Source of the DNA: Ostrinia nubilalis
Lineage: Eukaryota; Arthropoda; Insecta; Lepidoptera; Crambidae
Length of the DNA stretch: 64,000 bases
NCBI RefSeq assembly: GCF_963855985.1
Contig: NC_087104.1
Span: forward strand, 6,572,001 to 6,636,000
Reading direction: 5' to 3'
The stretch's first letter is position 1. Each line of letters begins with the position of its first letter. The translations under genes were made by a program, and so were the position numbers. The notes under the pieces were generated by a model. It searched no databases, was not told the DNA's origin, and worked only from the letters and a program-made list of their open reading frames with translations. Below are positions 31,861-44,292 of the stretch, piece after piece.

Positions 31861-32812
31861 GTGCACTTTTTAAAATGAGTTAACCAAGTATATGGCTATT
31901 AGACTTGCACACGTCCGTCCGTTTTTTGTAGGATTAATATAATTAAGTAACATTTATTTTTTGCATTCGGCTCTTGGTCTAACCCAAACGAAACACGAAC
32001 AACTAATGAACTAACAATGAACAAAGTTGATAAATTAGTAATATGTAAATAATGAATTTGTTTTACGAGCTGTCCCGGCGTACCCGCAAATTAATATAAA
32101 GTTGTTTAAGTGATTTATAAAATCGCAATATTAATTTTTGAAAGTAGGGTCATTGTGCTGGTTTTCTATCTAACTTCGGTTTTCGTCCATTTCACTGAGC
32201 TGCCATAAACACATGCGTAAAATTTGAATACAAAGTATTGTATTCACAGAAGGCAGTAGCCATCCCGCGCTAGTTTTGTTGCAATCTATAATGCCTAAGC
32301 AACAGTTCTACCTAAATGAAAATGTAATTTAAAAAGTAGTGAGTTCCAAAAAATTACGTAAATGCGCGGCCATACACCGGTCACCGGTACATTGCAGAAA
32401 TCATCGCGCTAGAAAAAAAACGTGCTGACAGGAAAAGTTTTTGGCACGTATGTCTAATTGATAGCATTATAAACACAATTTTAAGTGTTTATTAAACTTC
32501 TTCATACAAAATTAAATCTTAGATGACTAAGGGTCATTTTTTTAAAGCAAAGCTCAGTTCATATAGCAGGCAAATCAACTCGGAAAGGAATCAACAACGT
32601 ATCGCCTTTTGTGGCATGGAGGTAATAGTGGAGAGGAAATATAGATCTATACAAAAATTCGACAAATTAATGACAAACAGCTGTTTATCTCTTTCTAACT
32701 TACCCCTGGTGATGTATAAAAAAAAGAAATAGATAATGTTTGGTCAGTACTCATTCTGGCAACATTTTCATGTGACGTCTCTAACTACCTGACTTGTGCC
32801 GAGTAGGTACCT
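31861..32812. other. AT-rich spacer, nothing recognised
   Basis: A GAGCTGTCCCGGCGTACCCG scrap at about 32068 resembles Helitron-like ends. No gene supported. Confidence 0.35.
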
Positions 32813-32943
32813 ACATACAAGATTTAAGAAAACAACATATTTATAGGCAATCAGCTGACAACTACACGCACACACACACACAAATACCTGTCAGATGATT
32901 GCCTATATTGCGGCCATGTTGTTTTCTTAAATCGTGTATGTAT
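32813..32943. repeat. Inverted repeat with a (CA)n loop
   Basis: Arms share ATACA, GATTTAAGAAAACAACAT, TATAGGCAATCA and CTGACA in inverted order (one arm has a few extra bases). The loop holds (CA)n at about 32867-32883. Probably a MITE. Confidence 0.65.
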
Positions 32944-34647
32944 TTATAATGCGTGTAAATGTGTGCGTAATGTACCGAGTACGTTTATTTTAAAGTTACG
33001 CCAAGTCCATGAGACATTGATATACGTCAGTGTTTTGCGAGCTGTCATTGCCCTTCGCGCACTGTCATCGGCGAGGTATGGCGTTTACGTTACGGTGCGG
33101 ATTGTGTGTGCGTTGCAGTATGGACTTTAGTTGACTGCCTTTATGAGCACTCGAACGACATAAAATAATATGATACATTTATGTAAGGGTATTTTAAGAT
33201 CACAAAGTTGGCAACTCCGATAGTTGGACGAAAACCAGCGCAAAGACCCTATCCTGTTTGACACCTATAATAATATAATTGACAATAGCTGGCTCGGCGA
33301 ACTTCGGCAAACTAATGTGTGACGTGAAGTGCCAAATCGCGGAAAATGTCGGAAGAAATACATGAATTTGCATGAATTATCATGAATAACAATAACCACT
33401 TATTTACCTCTCAGTGTCTTCAGGCAACTTAAAAAAAGTACATTGTGTGTTTTTATTATTATTTAGGCAGTTAAATACTGCACAGTATTTTTTACACAGT
33501 ATTTTTTTATTTTTTTCCATAATACAAGAGTACGCGTGCGTGTGTCAATGCTCGCTCGTATCTCGTATGTGACGCCTTGTCGAATCGCCTCCTGTAGGTG
33601 GGCTATCGTGCGTGTTTTGTTTTCGATGTGAACTCGCGGAGATGAACAGGCCTGGTAATACTTATTCAAATATTGTATCTAACCAGCAATGGACTTCATG
33701 TTTTAGGCCAAGCAGGCATATTATGTATTACAAACCACAAATTAATCACATACTACTGCACTCATACTCGCACTCACAAACTAAGGCATTATTGGGCTTT
33801 GAAACATAATGCCCATTGCCCATGATCTATCACGTCTTACGCTCGAATGTTAAATACCTTAATTCCATGGTATAACCTCCTGAAAATTAGTACCTAGAAA
33901 GCTCTTTTCTTCTTTTGCTTCCCGCTATGTGGATGATTTTTACGTTAATAAGATCCTACTATAAATTTTCCAATCAAAATAAATTAATGCTATCAGCTAT
34001 CATACTTTTTGTCTACGGCACGTGCAAGTTATCAGGAATAATGCTGCGAACTCAGTTCCTTCGCTCGAACAACTATTCGACAGATTCTGATCAAATTACG
34101 TCCATTAAAGTCTAACCAGCTGGAATGAACAAACTGCTTCCACATTTACAGAGAAAATTTATTTTATGACGTACTTTTTCTGTGTTTTTTACTTCACAAT
34201 ATCTGGGGATGAATTTCTTAGAAATAAAAGTAAGGTAGGATAAAATTCTAAATACTTGCACGTGAAACTGATTTCATTTCTTTCTAGAATAAAAGAAATG
34301 TTTCTTATAACTAATAAGTTATTTTATGTATAAGTATTCTTTTCACGACTCGGACACAAACCAAGCTTTTTAATTAGTCTTAGATTTATACGAACAAACT
34401 ACAACGATTTTGACCTAGAAATTGAATTCAGGTTGAAGGAGGGCATTAGACAGGTACGAAATCATACAATATTGTTTATGTGAATGTAGTAGGTATGACA
34501 CTTTGTACCAATGTACAAAACACATGTACCAATTATGTGTTTGGGAATTTCAACCTTAGATCGTTGATATTTGGGGAGGCTCAGCATGGACATCCTGTAT
34601 TTGAAATTATGACCTTCATAATATCATCAACCTATCCTCTTTTTTCA
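32944..34647. other. Spacer, no gene recognised
   Basis: A GACAATAGCTGGCTCGGCG scrap near 33281 resembles Helitron-like ends. Small frames on both strands have no recognised product. Confidence 0.35.
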
Positions 34648-34721
34648 TGGATTTTGGATGCAGGCCGCCACCAACCGGCCATTGTGGAAACCTAGTGCTG
34701 AAAATGATGATGATGATGATG
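34648..34721 (+). mobile_element. Very short LINE 3' tail with 14-bp TSD
   Basis: 74 bp: GGATGCAGGCCGCCACCAAC to (ATG)n. Perfect TSD ATCCTCTTTTTTCA at 34634-34647 and 34722-34735 shows target-primed insertion of a heavily 5'-truncated copy. An internal deletion removes the CAGTGGACGTCC part of the tail. Confidence 0.8.
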
Positions 34722-35369
34722 ATCCTCTTTTTTCAGACAACTAGGTTTGGTCTGCATCTTCACCCTTTACACCATTGTTTTCGTAACTGATACGAACGAA
34801 GCGAATTGCTTCTACGTTTATTACAAGAACTCATTTCTCTACTTACAGTGAGTCAGTGAGTGAGGTCAAACGTAAACTCATCAACAAAAAAATCCTAGTT
34901 ATTCCAGCGACCCTGAACTCTTATTACATTGGAGTACTCTGATGTGCCCGACAACTTGATTGATGGACTCCGAGATGTTCAGGAACAAAGTTAGCCCTTT
35001 AACGATTACTAATGATGTCTCCGGTACAGCTTGACGGTTTAGATCAGTGTCTTATTACGCACGATCCTTTGGTGATTTGTGGTTTGTTGTGTTACTACAT
35101 AACATATTATTAATTGATTTGGATTTTACTTCAGTAGGTACCTCCTTCATTTCGACACCCAATATGAATAAAATTATAACTTAAGTTACACGTTTGTAAA
35201 ACTTTATGACTTATGTTTATAGTTTTATGAACTAAGTACGACATTGTCTTCTGGATGTTGCACAAACGTTTACGGGTGTCGATTTTTTTTACTCAGAATG
35301 CATGTTGCTTTTGGTGCGGACATGCGATCCCTTACCACAAAAATTAAGCACTAAAAGTTAAAAGCGCGT

Positions 35370-35447
35370 TGAAGACTAGTTTATCGTGTGTCATTATGGA
35401 ATCTAATCAGGAGAAAGTCTAGTTCCTTATCCACTAGGCTATGGCCT
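35370..35447 (-). mobile_element. tRNA-derived SINE remnant
   Basis: On the minus strand, ATAGCCTAGTGGATAAGG fits a tRNA A-box, and GATTAGATTCC lies where a degenerate B-box would be. The body is not recognisable. Confidence 0.35.
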
Positions 35448-37643
35448 TTATGATTGAAAATAATTGAATTAGTCACATCCCAAAAACCTTTCAAATAAAA
35501 ACATTGACTCCTATCCGAAATAAATAAATATTACACACATTCATTAATTCAAATACGTTTATTTCGACCTCAGCCGGTCAAAATCAAAACAAATATCTAA
35601 TCAAGCAAATTGTAAAGAATCGTTAGGTTAGGTTAGTTAAGTCGGCCATTTTGGGGATCGGTCACGCGCAGCCAGACGCGTCCTAATTCGCAGAGTAGAC
35701 CTTGCACTCCTATACTCACCTATGGCAGGACAATGAGGGGTCTGCTATGGTGACCATAAGTTTAGAATATTTTTGGAACATGCATTCGTTATTTGTTTAC
35801 GACAAAAACATTAATTGAAGTGATTTTATGTTGCTGTTCTTGTGTAATGAAATCCCACCAAAAACATTTTCATGTAAAATGTCGCCAAGACGAGACCATA
35901 ATCTCGCACTGTGAAAAAGTTGACAGATATCTCATGTGGAGCTGAGCTTTTAGCTCTACATGCCCTATCTTCAAAACTCTACATCTTAGGCAGTTTCGGA
36001 TAACGTATTAAATTACTTAAATAGCTACTTACAAAATGAATATTACTGGATGTATTGGACTCTTCAGAACCTAAATTAAGGAAAACTGTACAGAAAATAC
36101 TCGTGGATGAAGTATTTAGGTACTGTTATCGTTTAATCAACTTTGTTCTTTTTACTCAATTTACCAGTTTTCTTGTTAACCTTTCTCAGACGGACACCTA
36201 AATATTTCTTCAGAAAACTAGTTATGTACAACTTTAATTGATTTTCTATCTCAAGATACAAACAGTTGAACGCTTGTCTTGAAGTGCAAATTATTGTAAA
36301 ATAAGATAAACACTGTAACATCTGTAAGTAGTTGTAACAAGTCCTATTTTGCAAAAAAAGGTATAGTTTGATGATCTACCTTTCTATCATTTGAACGTAC
36401 TTATGACTATAATAAATTCAATGTATACCACAATACTGTAGTAAATGATGTTCACAATGTTTTATAACTATGGTGTTATTGTTCAATCAAATTTATAACT
36501 TATGCACTAGAAGACATGCAATTTTATTAGTGTAGAGATCCATTCACGAATTATTTGGATCAAAAATAGGTAGGAACTAAATAGTTTCACCATTTTTTAG
36601 TATTCATGGTCACCCTAACTGCCACTAGAGGGGAGAGGGGAGACGTGTATGCTCGTCAGCAAAATTTTTAAAGTTGAAAATTTGATGCAGTCACATCCGT
36701 TGCTTTTTTGCTTGTTACATGAGCTATTCCAGTTAACAGACAGTTAACTGCAATAGGTTTGCTTCCTCTTTTGGCTTTTGCTGTTGTTTTTTCCAGTGAT
36801 TTTTAGTAGGGAATGGATTTTAAAATTTCGCTGTCAAACATCATCTGTACGACTTTGTAAAAACTTCTTTATTAAATGTATATCATTCATTTTCAACCAA
36901 CATTATTCAGAGTCTATTAGAATTAGGTAAGGCTGAAATGATCTGTCAAACTCAAGACCCTCTTATACCTAACAAGAACGCGTTCCATATTTGCATAAAT
37001 ACTTAACCACTTTAAATTTGCAGTTAGTATGAGAAGCCTTAGTACTTTTTAAGTTGGGATAGATCATCACAAACTCTCAGTGCGGAGACCAACTCAAACT
37101 ATACCGGTTACACTAGTTACCTACTGATCCTGTAGCTAGACCAATTAGTTAAACTAGAATATTGAATTTTTGGAATATTTTCATTATAAGGCTAAGGATA
37201 TGGTTTAGATTAGCTAGCATCTTTTTCAATCTTTATACTAGTCGTTGTCACGATTACAATTTCTGATTGCGGAAATCGATTGGACATTTACAATAATTGG
37301 ATTCGCAAATTGTCAACCGTACCCATTATTACAGCCCAACGGACTTATTACCTAATTCTCACCTTTGCGTACGATTGTAGAATACATAAAACGGACCGGG
37401 TTCGATTTGTAAGAACTGTCCAAGCTAAATCATACTCAATTTCATTCAACATAGAGTTTTGAATCGCTTTTTTGATCGTGACAAGGAAAAACCGCAATTT
37501 ATGAGAAAGTTTTCACTGAATATTATTTTGTTAAAATGTAGTCAGCCGTTTTATTTAATTTTAAAGGTTTTAAACTTTGGAAAGAGTTAATTTTAAACTA
37601 ACTTCAAGTTTACCAAATCTATACTGACAAATGGAAATACACG

Positions 37644-37712
37644 TTGCTGTCCAGTGGACAGAGAGTTGTTCTTTTGATCCAAAAGTCCTGGGTTCTATTC
37701 TTTTGTGAGACA
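37644..37712 (+). mobile_element. Possible tRNA-derived SINE remnant
   Basis: TGGGTTCTATTC (about 37689-37700) resembles a B-box, with CTGTCCAGTGGACAGAG upstream as a poor A-box. Weak. Confidence 0.25.
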
Positions 37713-38150
37713 TCAATAGTAACATAGTTGAATCGTCTGATATGATAGCATATGAAAGACGTGATGATTATAAGAAGGCAAGAATTAGCAGATCAGCCTC
37801 TGAATGCTATATTATGGACAAATCCCAGCAGAGTTGATATCAAGTATCAAGTTTGTTTTCTCACACATTCACACACATATCAACACTGTGACTGACAAGT
37901 TACGCGATCTATATTTGATTTATACGGTTTTAGCCACATTTATCTGCACAAAAGAACTACAAATTGGGATTTTTTCTAACATAAAATTGGAATTGTCTTG
38001 TGTATGTAATCCAGTGATTTGTATAAACATACCTTTGATTTTAATGTGAAGTAAAAGTAACTATAAGGTGACAGACAATCTCTGATTGAGTCAAAAGTTA
38101 TTAAAATTTTCAGTCAATGTCAAGGCCGTTCTAGCCTAAAAATACGATAT

Positions 38151-38379
38151 ACAGGATGTTAGGTAAATGGGATTATAATCTGACACTAGCCCATGTTAAC
38201 ATGTGCATAAAATGGTATAGTGAAGTCAGAAAATTGATATCATCATTGTAATTATTTAAATCATATAAATCTGATTTTATAAATTTTATTTTGTATGAAA
38301 ATTAAAAAAAAATAAAATTATATAAAATTTCTGAATTCACGTCACGTCAGCTTATAACTCCATTTACCTAACACCCTGT
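38151..38379. mobile_element. MITE with ACAGGATGTTAGGTAAATGG ends
   Basis: Ends ACAGGATGTTAGGTAAATGG and CCATTTACCTAACACCCTGT are inverted repeats (19 of 20), flanked by AT-rich TAT/ATA. The AT-rich interior (229 bp in total) is non-coding. The ACAGGRTG start resembles the ends of the palindrome at 16911-18758. Confidence 0.75.
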
Positions 38380-38642
38380 ATATTACTTGTGTAGGTTAAA
38401 GACTGAGGCCTATCTTACAAATTGAAACTTAACAGCAGCTGTATCCGCTCTACCACCGCACAAGTTCTAACATTATTACAAAATCATGAAGAAGAAACTT
38501 TGGTAATCTTTGTCTGGTTCGAGCATGCAAACTTTGTTTGAATCCAGTCACGTAAGTGCTTCTATTTTTAGAAAATACGATAAATTCAAATCGTATATAT
38601 ATATTTTATATGTCTCGTATAGGTTTTTCAAAGGTAATATTA

Positions 38643-38762
38643 GGCTGGGTTGCACCGTCTTATTTTAACTTTAACAAACATCAAAAATCTGTCAAACTCC
38701 ATACAAAAAGCACCGGTTATCGTTATAGTGGTACCGTTAAAGTTAGGTGGTGCAACCCAGCC
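38643..38762. mobile_element. MITE, GGCTGAGTTGCACC family (copy 5 of 6)
   Basis: GGCTGGGTTGCACCGTCTTA to TTAGGTGGTGCAACCCAGCC, 120 bp, with ACTCCATACAAAAAGCACCG inside, in the opposite orientation to copies 2-4. Confidence 0.75.
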
Positions 38763-38784
38763 TTTTTATTAACAGATAGTGTAA

Positions 38785-38990
38785 GGCCCAGAACAGACTG
38801 TGAAACGCAACTGCAACGAAACTGCAACTGCTAGTTACTTTTGAGTTGCATCTAAGTTTCTGCCATAGCGTCCGTTGAGAGACCACACATGATGCGACCA
38901 GTTTGAAACTTTCAGTTTCAGTTTCATTCATCAGAATCATCAGAAAGTTGCAGTTTCGTTGCAGTTGCGTTTCACCGTCTGTTCTGGGCC
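38785..38990. mobile_element. PIF/Harbinger-type MITE, 206 bp, TAA TSD
   Basis: Long, nearly perfect inverted ends (about 46 bp) starting GGCCCAGAACAGAC and continuing AAACGCAACTGCAACGAAAC. TAA flanks both sides (38782-38784, 38991-38993), as expected for PIF/Harbinger. No coding capacity. Confidence 0.8.
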
Positions 38991-39373
38991 TAAGTTTTAA
39001 GTAAGTATTTGAGGAATTTATTCACAACTTACACGGAATCCCTAAGGCATAGCTAGGGACCAAAATATATTGGAGAACTTATCATAAATCATTATTATCA
39101 CTGTCGAATATGTGTAATGTGTTTAGAAGACTTTTGGGAAAAACTAAAATAGACACTAATAATATACTAATAAAATTTCTACTAGTATTTAAGTATCTTA
39201 ATCTGTAAGTCTAGATATTAGCACGTCACTACCTTGTTTAATACACCACGCAATTTTGTATACCCATTCTTATAAGATACACCATACAAGAATGCATGGT
39301 AAATTTAGTGAACTGCTCCTGAATCGAATGTACCTACTACTGCTATTTCTATTTATTTATATTAATCGGTAGA

Positions 39374-39550
39374 CAGTGGTGACTGAGTTTGTTGCGGCGC
39401 TTCTTCTCAGCACTTGCCAAATGTTGTTCTCGAAGCGCTGGTAGGTTATAAAGATTATGAGACATGTAGAGGCTCCTTAAGAGCAAAATGACGATTTGTA
39501 AGAACTATTTATTAGTCTAAACAAATAAAGAAATTTTGACTTTGACTTTG
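39374..39550 (+). mobile_element. LINE 3' tail, CTTCTTCTCAGCACTTGCC family
   Basis: GTGACTGAGTTTGTTGCGGC, CTTCTTCTCAGCACTTGCC, CGAAGCGCTGGTAGG, then a (TTTGAC)n end. Same family as 59872-60090. Noncoding tail only. Confidence 0.7.
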
Positions 39551-40069
39551 GTTAATGTTGAGCAACATTTCGAAGGACGTTGGAATATTCCAGGGTATAA
39601 TAGAGCATTTATTTGAAGTTAGAAAATATAAATATGATTTTATTTACATGCAATTCCAGAATAAGACCTTTTCTTCGTAAAGGTCAAATCTTTTTAGATG
39701 TAATTGACAACATCTTATTTACTTTCCACAATGTTTTCTTTTAAAATACTGCCAGGAACGAATTATAAATAAATTGGGAAAAGCTATTGTTTATAAATGA
39801 TTCGATTATTTCTTATTATCTGTGAAACGTTTGATGCCGGTCTAAACAATTATTTTCAAGAAAACGATTTTCCGAGTATCTTAACTTTGTATTTCTGGGA
39901 ATTGCAAAATAATGGGCGATAAAATTTTTATATTTTTATACACAGAAGTTTAAAAAAAGTTTTAATTGCCAAACCAGGAAAATAGCAAATCTTTTAACTA
40001 CGAAATCCGTATTAAGCTCCCAATCTTACCAAGTTGAAACGAAAAGTTTCAGCTTTCTATACCGACACA
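39551..40069. other. AT-rich spacer, nothing recognised
   Basis: No repeat hallmark or gene. Confidence 0.35.
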
Positions 40070-41022
40070 GTGCACTAGTTACAGAGTAGTTTCAACAAGC
40101 CCATTTCCCACGGTCGGGCAATTCGGCGTAGCCTCCCGAGACTGTGTTATCTCAGAGGTTCGCTAATTTACACGCCACGAATGAATATTTAATGGAAGTG
40201 TGTCACCCCTGAAACCCTGAAATACACGCCCTTCCTGCTGCAGACTAACTCGAGATTAACGCACTGAAACGGCGACACGAAACGCTCGCGACACTTAATA
40301 AAAGCGATTAAAAGGATTAATAAGACAATTAAGCTCAACAGCTGGAATTAAGGCGGATGTAAACGCATGCTCAGATTTAATCCAATCTTCTGTAAATTCC
40401 GAATCAACAAAAATGTTTTTGTTTGTAATCTCGAAAACAATCCATGCATTTACGGACATTTAGATACGACTACGAATACTTCAGTTTCCGCGAATTAATC
40501 TAAAGAAATGTTTATTTTCCGCTCGACCGGAGCTATGAAACCGAATTAGGAGTCCTCGAATCAGGCGGCAGGAGTGAACGGTTTTTCCTACGGAATACGT
40601 CTACGGTTTTCCACGTAGGCTACGCGGAGGGGTTGCGGTGGGGAGGGGATTGCACGCGGGCGAGAGGTGGTGAGAGGGACGCAGCCTCCCTTCCCGGCAA
40701 CGATTACTGATTAGTATAGCAGCGTGTGCGGCGGGGCCGCCCGCTTCGCTCCGCGACATGCCGCCGCGGTCCCGACAGTGTCCCATCCCTAACCTCAATG
40801 GGGTCATGCTCTCTGCTCATCTGAGAACCTAGCCTGTTGTTCTTAAACTCTGTCAGCTCTAAGGCGGGTCCGTCGCGTGAACAGCTGATCGAGTGACCGG
40901 CACACGCCTCTCAGTTTACACACTTACTACGATTGTGCGATGTTGTATATGGATGTATGTGGCTGACGTTTTCGGTTAATGTGGATGTGATAGCCGTGTT
41001 TCTTCACCGTCTGGACAAGGTA
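40070..41022 (+). promoter_or_regulatory. GC-rich repeat-poor block: candidate promoter or first exon
   Basis: 40070-40500 is complex, repeat-free sequence with homeodomain-type TAAT/ATTA words (GCGATTAAAAGGATTAATAA at 40304). 40570-40900 is GC-rich and CpG-containing, unlike nearly all the rest of the window. An arthropod initiator-type TCAGTT lies at 40911, and a donor-like AAGGTAAGTGG at 41017-41027 could end a first noncoding exon. No coding frame is recognised; a 68-residue minus-strand frame is Pro/Arg-rich and probably reflects GC content. Function is inferred from composition only. Confidence 0.35.
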
Positions 41023-41652
41023 AGTGGATGAACCATTTTCATTCATAATATCTGAAATAATCGGGAAATGAGACAAGTTTATGTGCACTACACGTGCTTG
41101 GTCATGCAGGAGAAGGTAACAATGAGCCGAGTGAAAGGGACAAAGCATCCGAGTTGTATCTTTTTGATTGACTAATTCTGGATGGGAAATTCTTTGTTTT
41201 TGATGTTTATTGAAGGATTTTCTATGTTCTGAAGATTCCCGTGGTTTTCGTTACAAAATACTATGTAATCAACCAAAAAATAGTTCAAAATGCGTTGTAA
41301 AAGAAGCCAAACCCTTGTGCCTTCGACAACAAAAGATGTTTTATGTATAAATAATGTAATTAAACTGTAAAGGTCCCGAAATTATGTCGGATATTATGTA
41401 GAGACCTAATCATAATTCATTTGTAAAAAAAAACGCCCAAACTGAGAGACAAGGATTTTACCTATTTTAAGGCATATTCTCGTATTTCTCTCTATTTATT
41501 ATGTTGTGAAGTTATTTATTAGTAAAGTAAGAATTAAGTAGATTAATCAGTCCAATATTTATTTCAGCCGGGAAACGTATTATTTTGTGAAATCAACTTT
41601 AACATTCACTGTGTAGAAAATATAAGTATAATTCAAACTCTTTTATATGTAA
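41023..41652. other. AT-rich spacer, nothing recognised
   Basis: No gene or repeat supported. Confidence 0.35.
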
Positions 41653-41880
41653 CTAGCTTTCCGCCCGCGGCTTCGCCCGCGTGGAATTTTGTCTGTCACA
41701 GAAAAACTTTATCGCGCGCGTCCCTGTTTCAAAAACCGGGATAAAAACTATCCTATGTTCTTTCCCGGGACTCAAACTATCTCTATGCCAAATTTCATCA
41801 AAATCGGTTGCGAGGTTTAAGCGGGAAAGCGTAACAGACAGACAGACAGACAGAGTTACTTTCGCATTTATAATATTAGT
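41653..41880 (-). mobile_element. Helitron-like non-autonomous element with (CAGA)n
   Basis: Read on the minus strand it ends GAAGCCGCGGGCGGAAAGCTAG. The interior has AACCGATTTTGATGAAATTT and (CAGA)4 near 41837-41853. A second copy is at 58086-58308. This unit is very common in lepidopteran genomes. Confidence 0.6.
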
Positions 41881-42397
41881 TGGGATGTTGCTCATAAGCA
41901 CACATGAAGCTCATAATTCTAATATACTATTCGATCTAAAGTATAAAATAGATTTAAGTTTGTAAATTATTCTCGAAATATGAAAACTCCAAATATTACA
42001 TCAAAGACTTTAATCTGAGCTCAAGGTTACAAACTACGTTTATAAATAATTAGTCTTATGATTGTTTGAACTAATTGGGTGTTCCTTTGAAAATTTCACT
42101 AATTATAATAGTTATAAAATCAAAAGCTAATAGAACAATAAAGTTTGGAAACGTGCGTATAGCCGCGGCTATATTAGCTATCACATGAGTACAATATCCA
42201 TACAACACCCTCCTATACTTAGTTGGTATACACATGGTATACCTACATGCACTTATCCAATCCATAAATAACTTGTACGAAAAACCTTGACAGTTTCAGT
42301 CATAAACTATCGTCAAATATATTAATATCTAAACTCCCCCGATATCCATAATATTCATCCTTCGCAAAGATCCAGAGACAATATTTGCAAAATATAA
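41881..42397. other. AT-rich spacer, nothing recognised
   Basis: No gene or repeat supported. Confidence 0.35.
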
Positions 42398-42960
42398 AAT
42401 GAGGATCATTTCGATTTTTAGCTGTGAATGCAGATTTATAGGGCTAAGAAATCCTTAATACACAGTGCAAAAATTTTTGTTCTACGACAAAAATTGACGA
42501 AGTTATGGCCAAATTACTAAAAAAGTTCACTGACCGCCCGGCGCGGGGACGATGACGTCATTATATCCGATCCGAACGCTGCCGGCGTACTGCGTGGATA
42601 GAAAATATTTTTTTCTAGCCAAATTATCAGTTTTAGAGAAAAACTTGTAATGACATTTATTCATCAGAATAAAGTAAGCTATCGATAGGTAATTTTTAAA
42701 AATGGAAATTGTGAAAAATAACGCAAAAAATCCATACGCTCATACGATTCAATGGCACGCAGAGACGCGATTGGGGTCTCCGCGGTGGTATATTTGGCGA
42801 TTTATTCAAATAAAGTGTACATAAGTGTTGTTAGAGTCATATCTTCTTCCAAGTAAAATATAAAAATGTATAAGTATTAATTTATTTACTTCTAACAATA
42901 AGGTATAACTTCTAACAATATGACATTGCTATGAAAATCATTTCGATGTACACTTAATAC

Positions 42961-43607
42961 TAGAGATGAAACGGATATCCGGTAACTATCCGGTAGGCCG
43001 GATATCCGGCCTAAATTTACTATCCGGCCGGATACCGGATAGTAACTCACTATCCGGCCGGATACCGGATATTAAAAAACTACGACAATTTCCTATTAAT
43101 AAAATGAAATACATTAAATCTTTGGGGTAAATAAATATCAATAAAATGGCTTATAATAATGACGGCTTTTATTAAAAGTCCAAAAAGTTACAAAAAAAGC
43201 CATATTAAGGCCTTTCAAAAAACTAAATTTCTTTTTCTGGGCTATTATCTCTAATGACGAATACATAAATGGTAAATATCTGTTAATGTCAAAATATTGC
43301 CAAATAAATTTTCGCTATTCAATCACACACTCACGATGGCAACCAAAATCGCCCGAATTAATCTGCCCCCTAGACAAGTGGCAAAATCTGACATTCTATT
43401 CGGATGAATTCGATTTTCGAAAAGTGACTAGTCTAGTCTACTAATAGACCCACTGATCGCGTTCGAAACACCTGTGCGGCGCTAAACTCGTCACGACATG
43501 CAACGAGACAATGGGCCAACTATCCGGCCGCCGGATATCCGGCTATCCGGCCTAGCAGCTGGCCGGATATCCGGTATCCGGCCAAACAACTATCCGTTTC
43601 ATCACTA
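42961..43607. mobile_element. hAT-type MITE with CCGGATATCCGG repeats, 647 bp
   Basis: Ends TAGAGATGAAACGGATA and TATCCGTTTCATCACTA match at 16 of 17 as inverted repeats. Perfect 8-bp TSD CTTAATAC at 42953-42960 and 43608-43615. Subterminal regions are packed with GGATATCCGG/TATCCGGCC words in both orientations, probable transposase-binding repeats. The interior is AT-rich and noncoding. Confidence 0.9.
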
Positions 43608-43744
43608 CTTAATACCTACCTGTTATTTAGTTTTTCTGAGTTAAACCTACGCACCTACCTATCTATTCGCCGTTCCCATGGGCGGGCCAGCTGCTGCAGG
43701 AAGGACAGCCGCTCCGTGCTGGAAATCTATTTAATCTTAGCCTA

Positions 43745-44292
43745 GAAGCTGGGTATGACTACCCCGCCCCTCTCCTCTCCCCAGGTCATAAACTGGGCAT
43801 GACTTCCCCCTCGGCCAGAAGTTGGGTATGATTTACCCCCCCCCCCCCCGGGCCGAAACTGGGTATGACTTGACCCCTCCCCCTCCCCCCAGGCCAGAAG
43901 CTAGGTAAGGCTTGCCCCTACCCCCAGGCCATAAGCATAAGCTGGATATGACTCCCCTTCGGCCAGAAGCTGGGTATGACACCCCCCCCATGCCAGAAAT
44001 GCCAGAAACTGGGTATGACTTGACCTCCCCCCCTCCCCCAGGCCATAAGCTGGGTAAGGCTAGCCCCTCCCCCCAGCCCTAGAAACTGGTTATGACTTGA
44101 CCCCTCCCCCCCCCCCCCCCTCTCCCCAAGCCAGAAGCTGGGTAAGGCTAGCCCCTTCCCCCAGTCCATAAGCATAAGCTAGGTATGACTCCCCCTCGGC
44201 CGGAAGCTGGGTAAGGCTTGCCCCTCCCCCCAGGCTATAAGCTGGGTATGACTTATCCCCCCCCCCCCCCCCAGGCCAGAAACTGGGTATTA
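43745..44292 (-). repeat. G-rich minisatellite core of foldback copy 3
   Basis: C runs on the + strand, G runs on the minus strand. Same unit types as copies 1 and 2, different order. Confidence 0.85.

Larger units (their letters stand above)
34736..38150. other. Long AT-rich spacer with two SINE-like scraps
   Basis: No gene supported. 35370-35447 and 37644-37712 carry tRNA-like boxes (listed separately). GTTAGGTTAGGTTAG near 35622 is a chance TTAGG-like run. Confidence 0.35.

Noticed and set aside
40601..40807. 68-residue minus-strand Pro/Arg-rich frame
   Set aside because: Likely open because of high GC content; no homology or start context.
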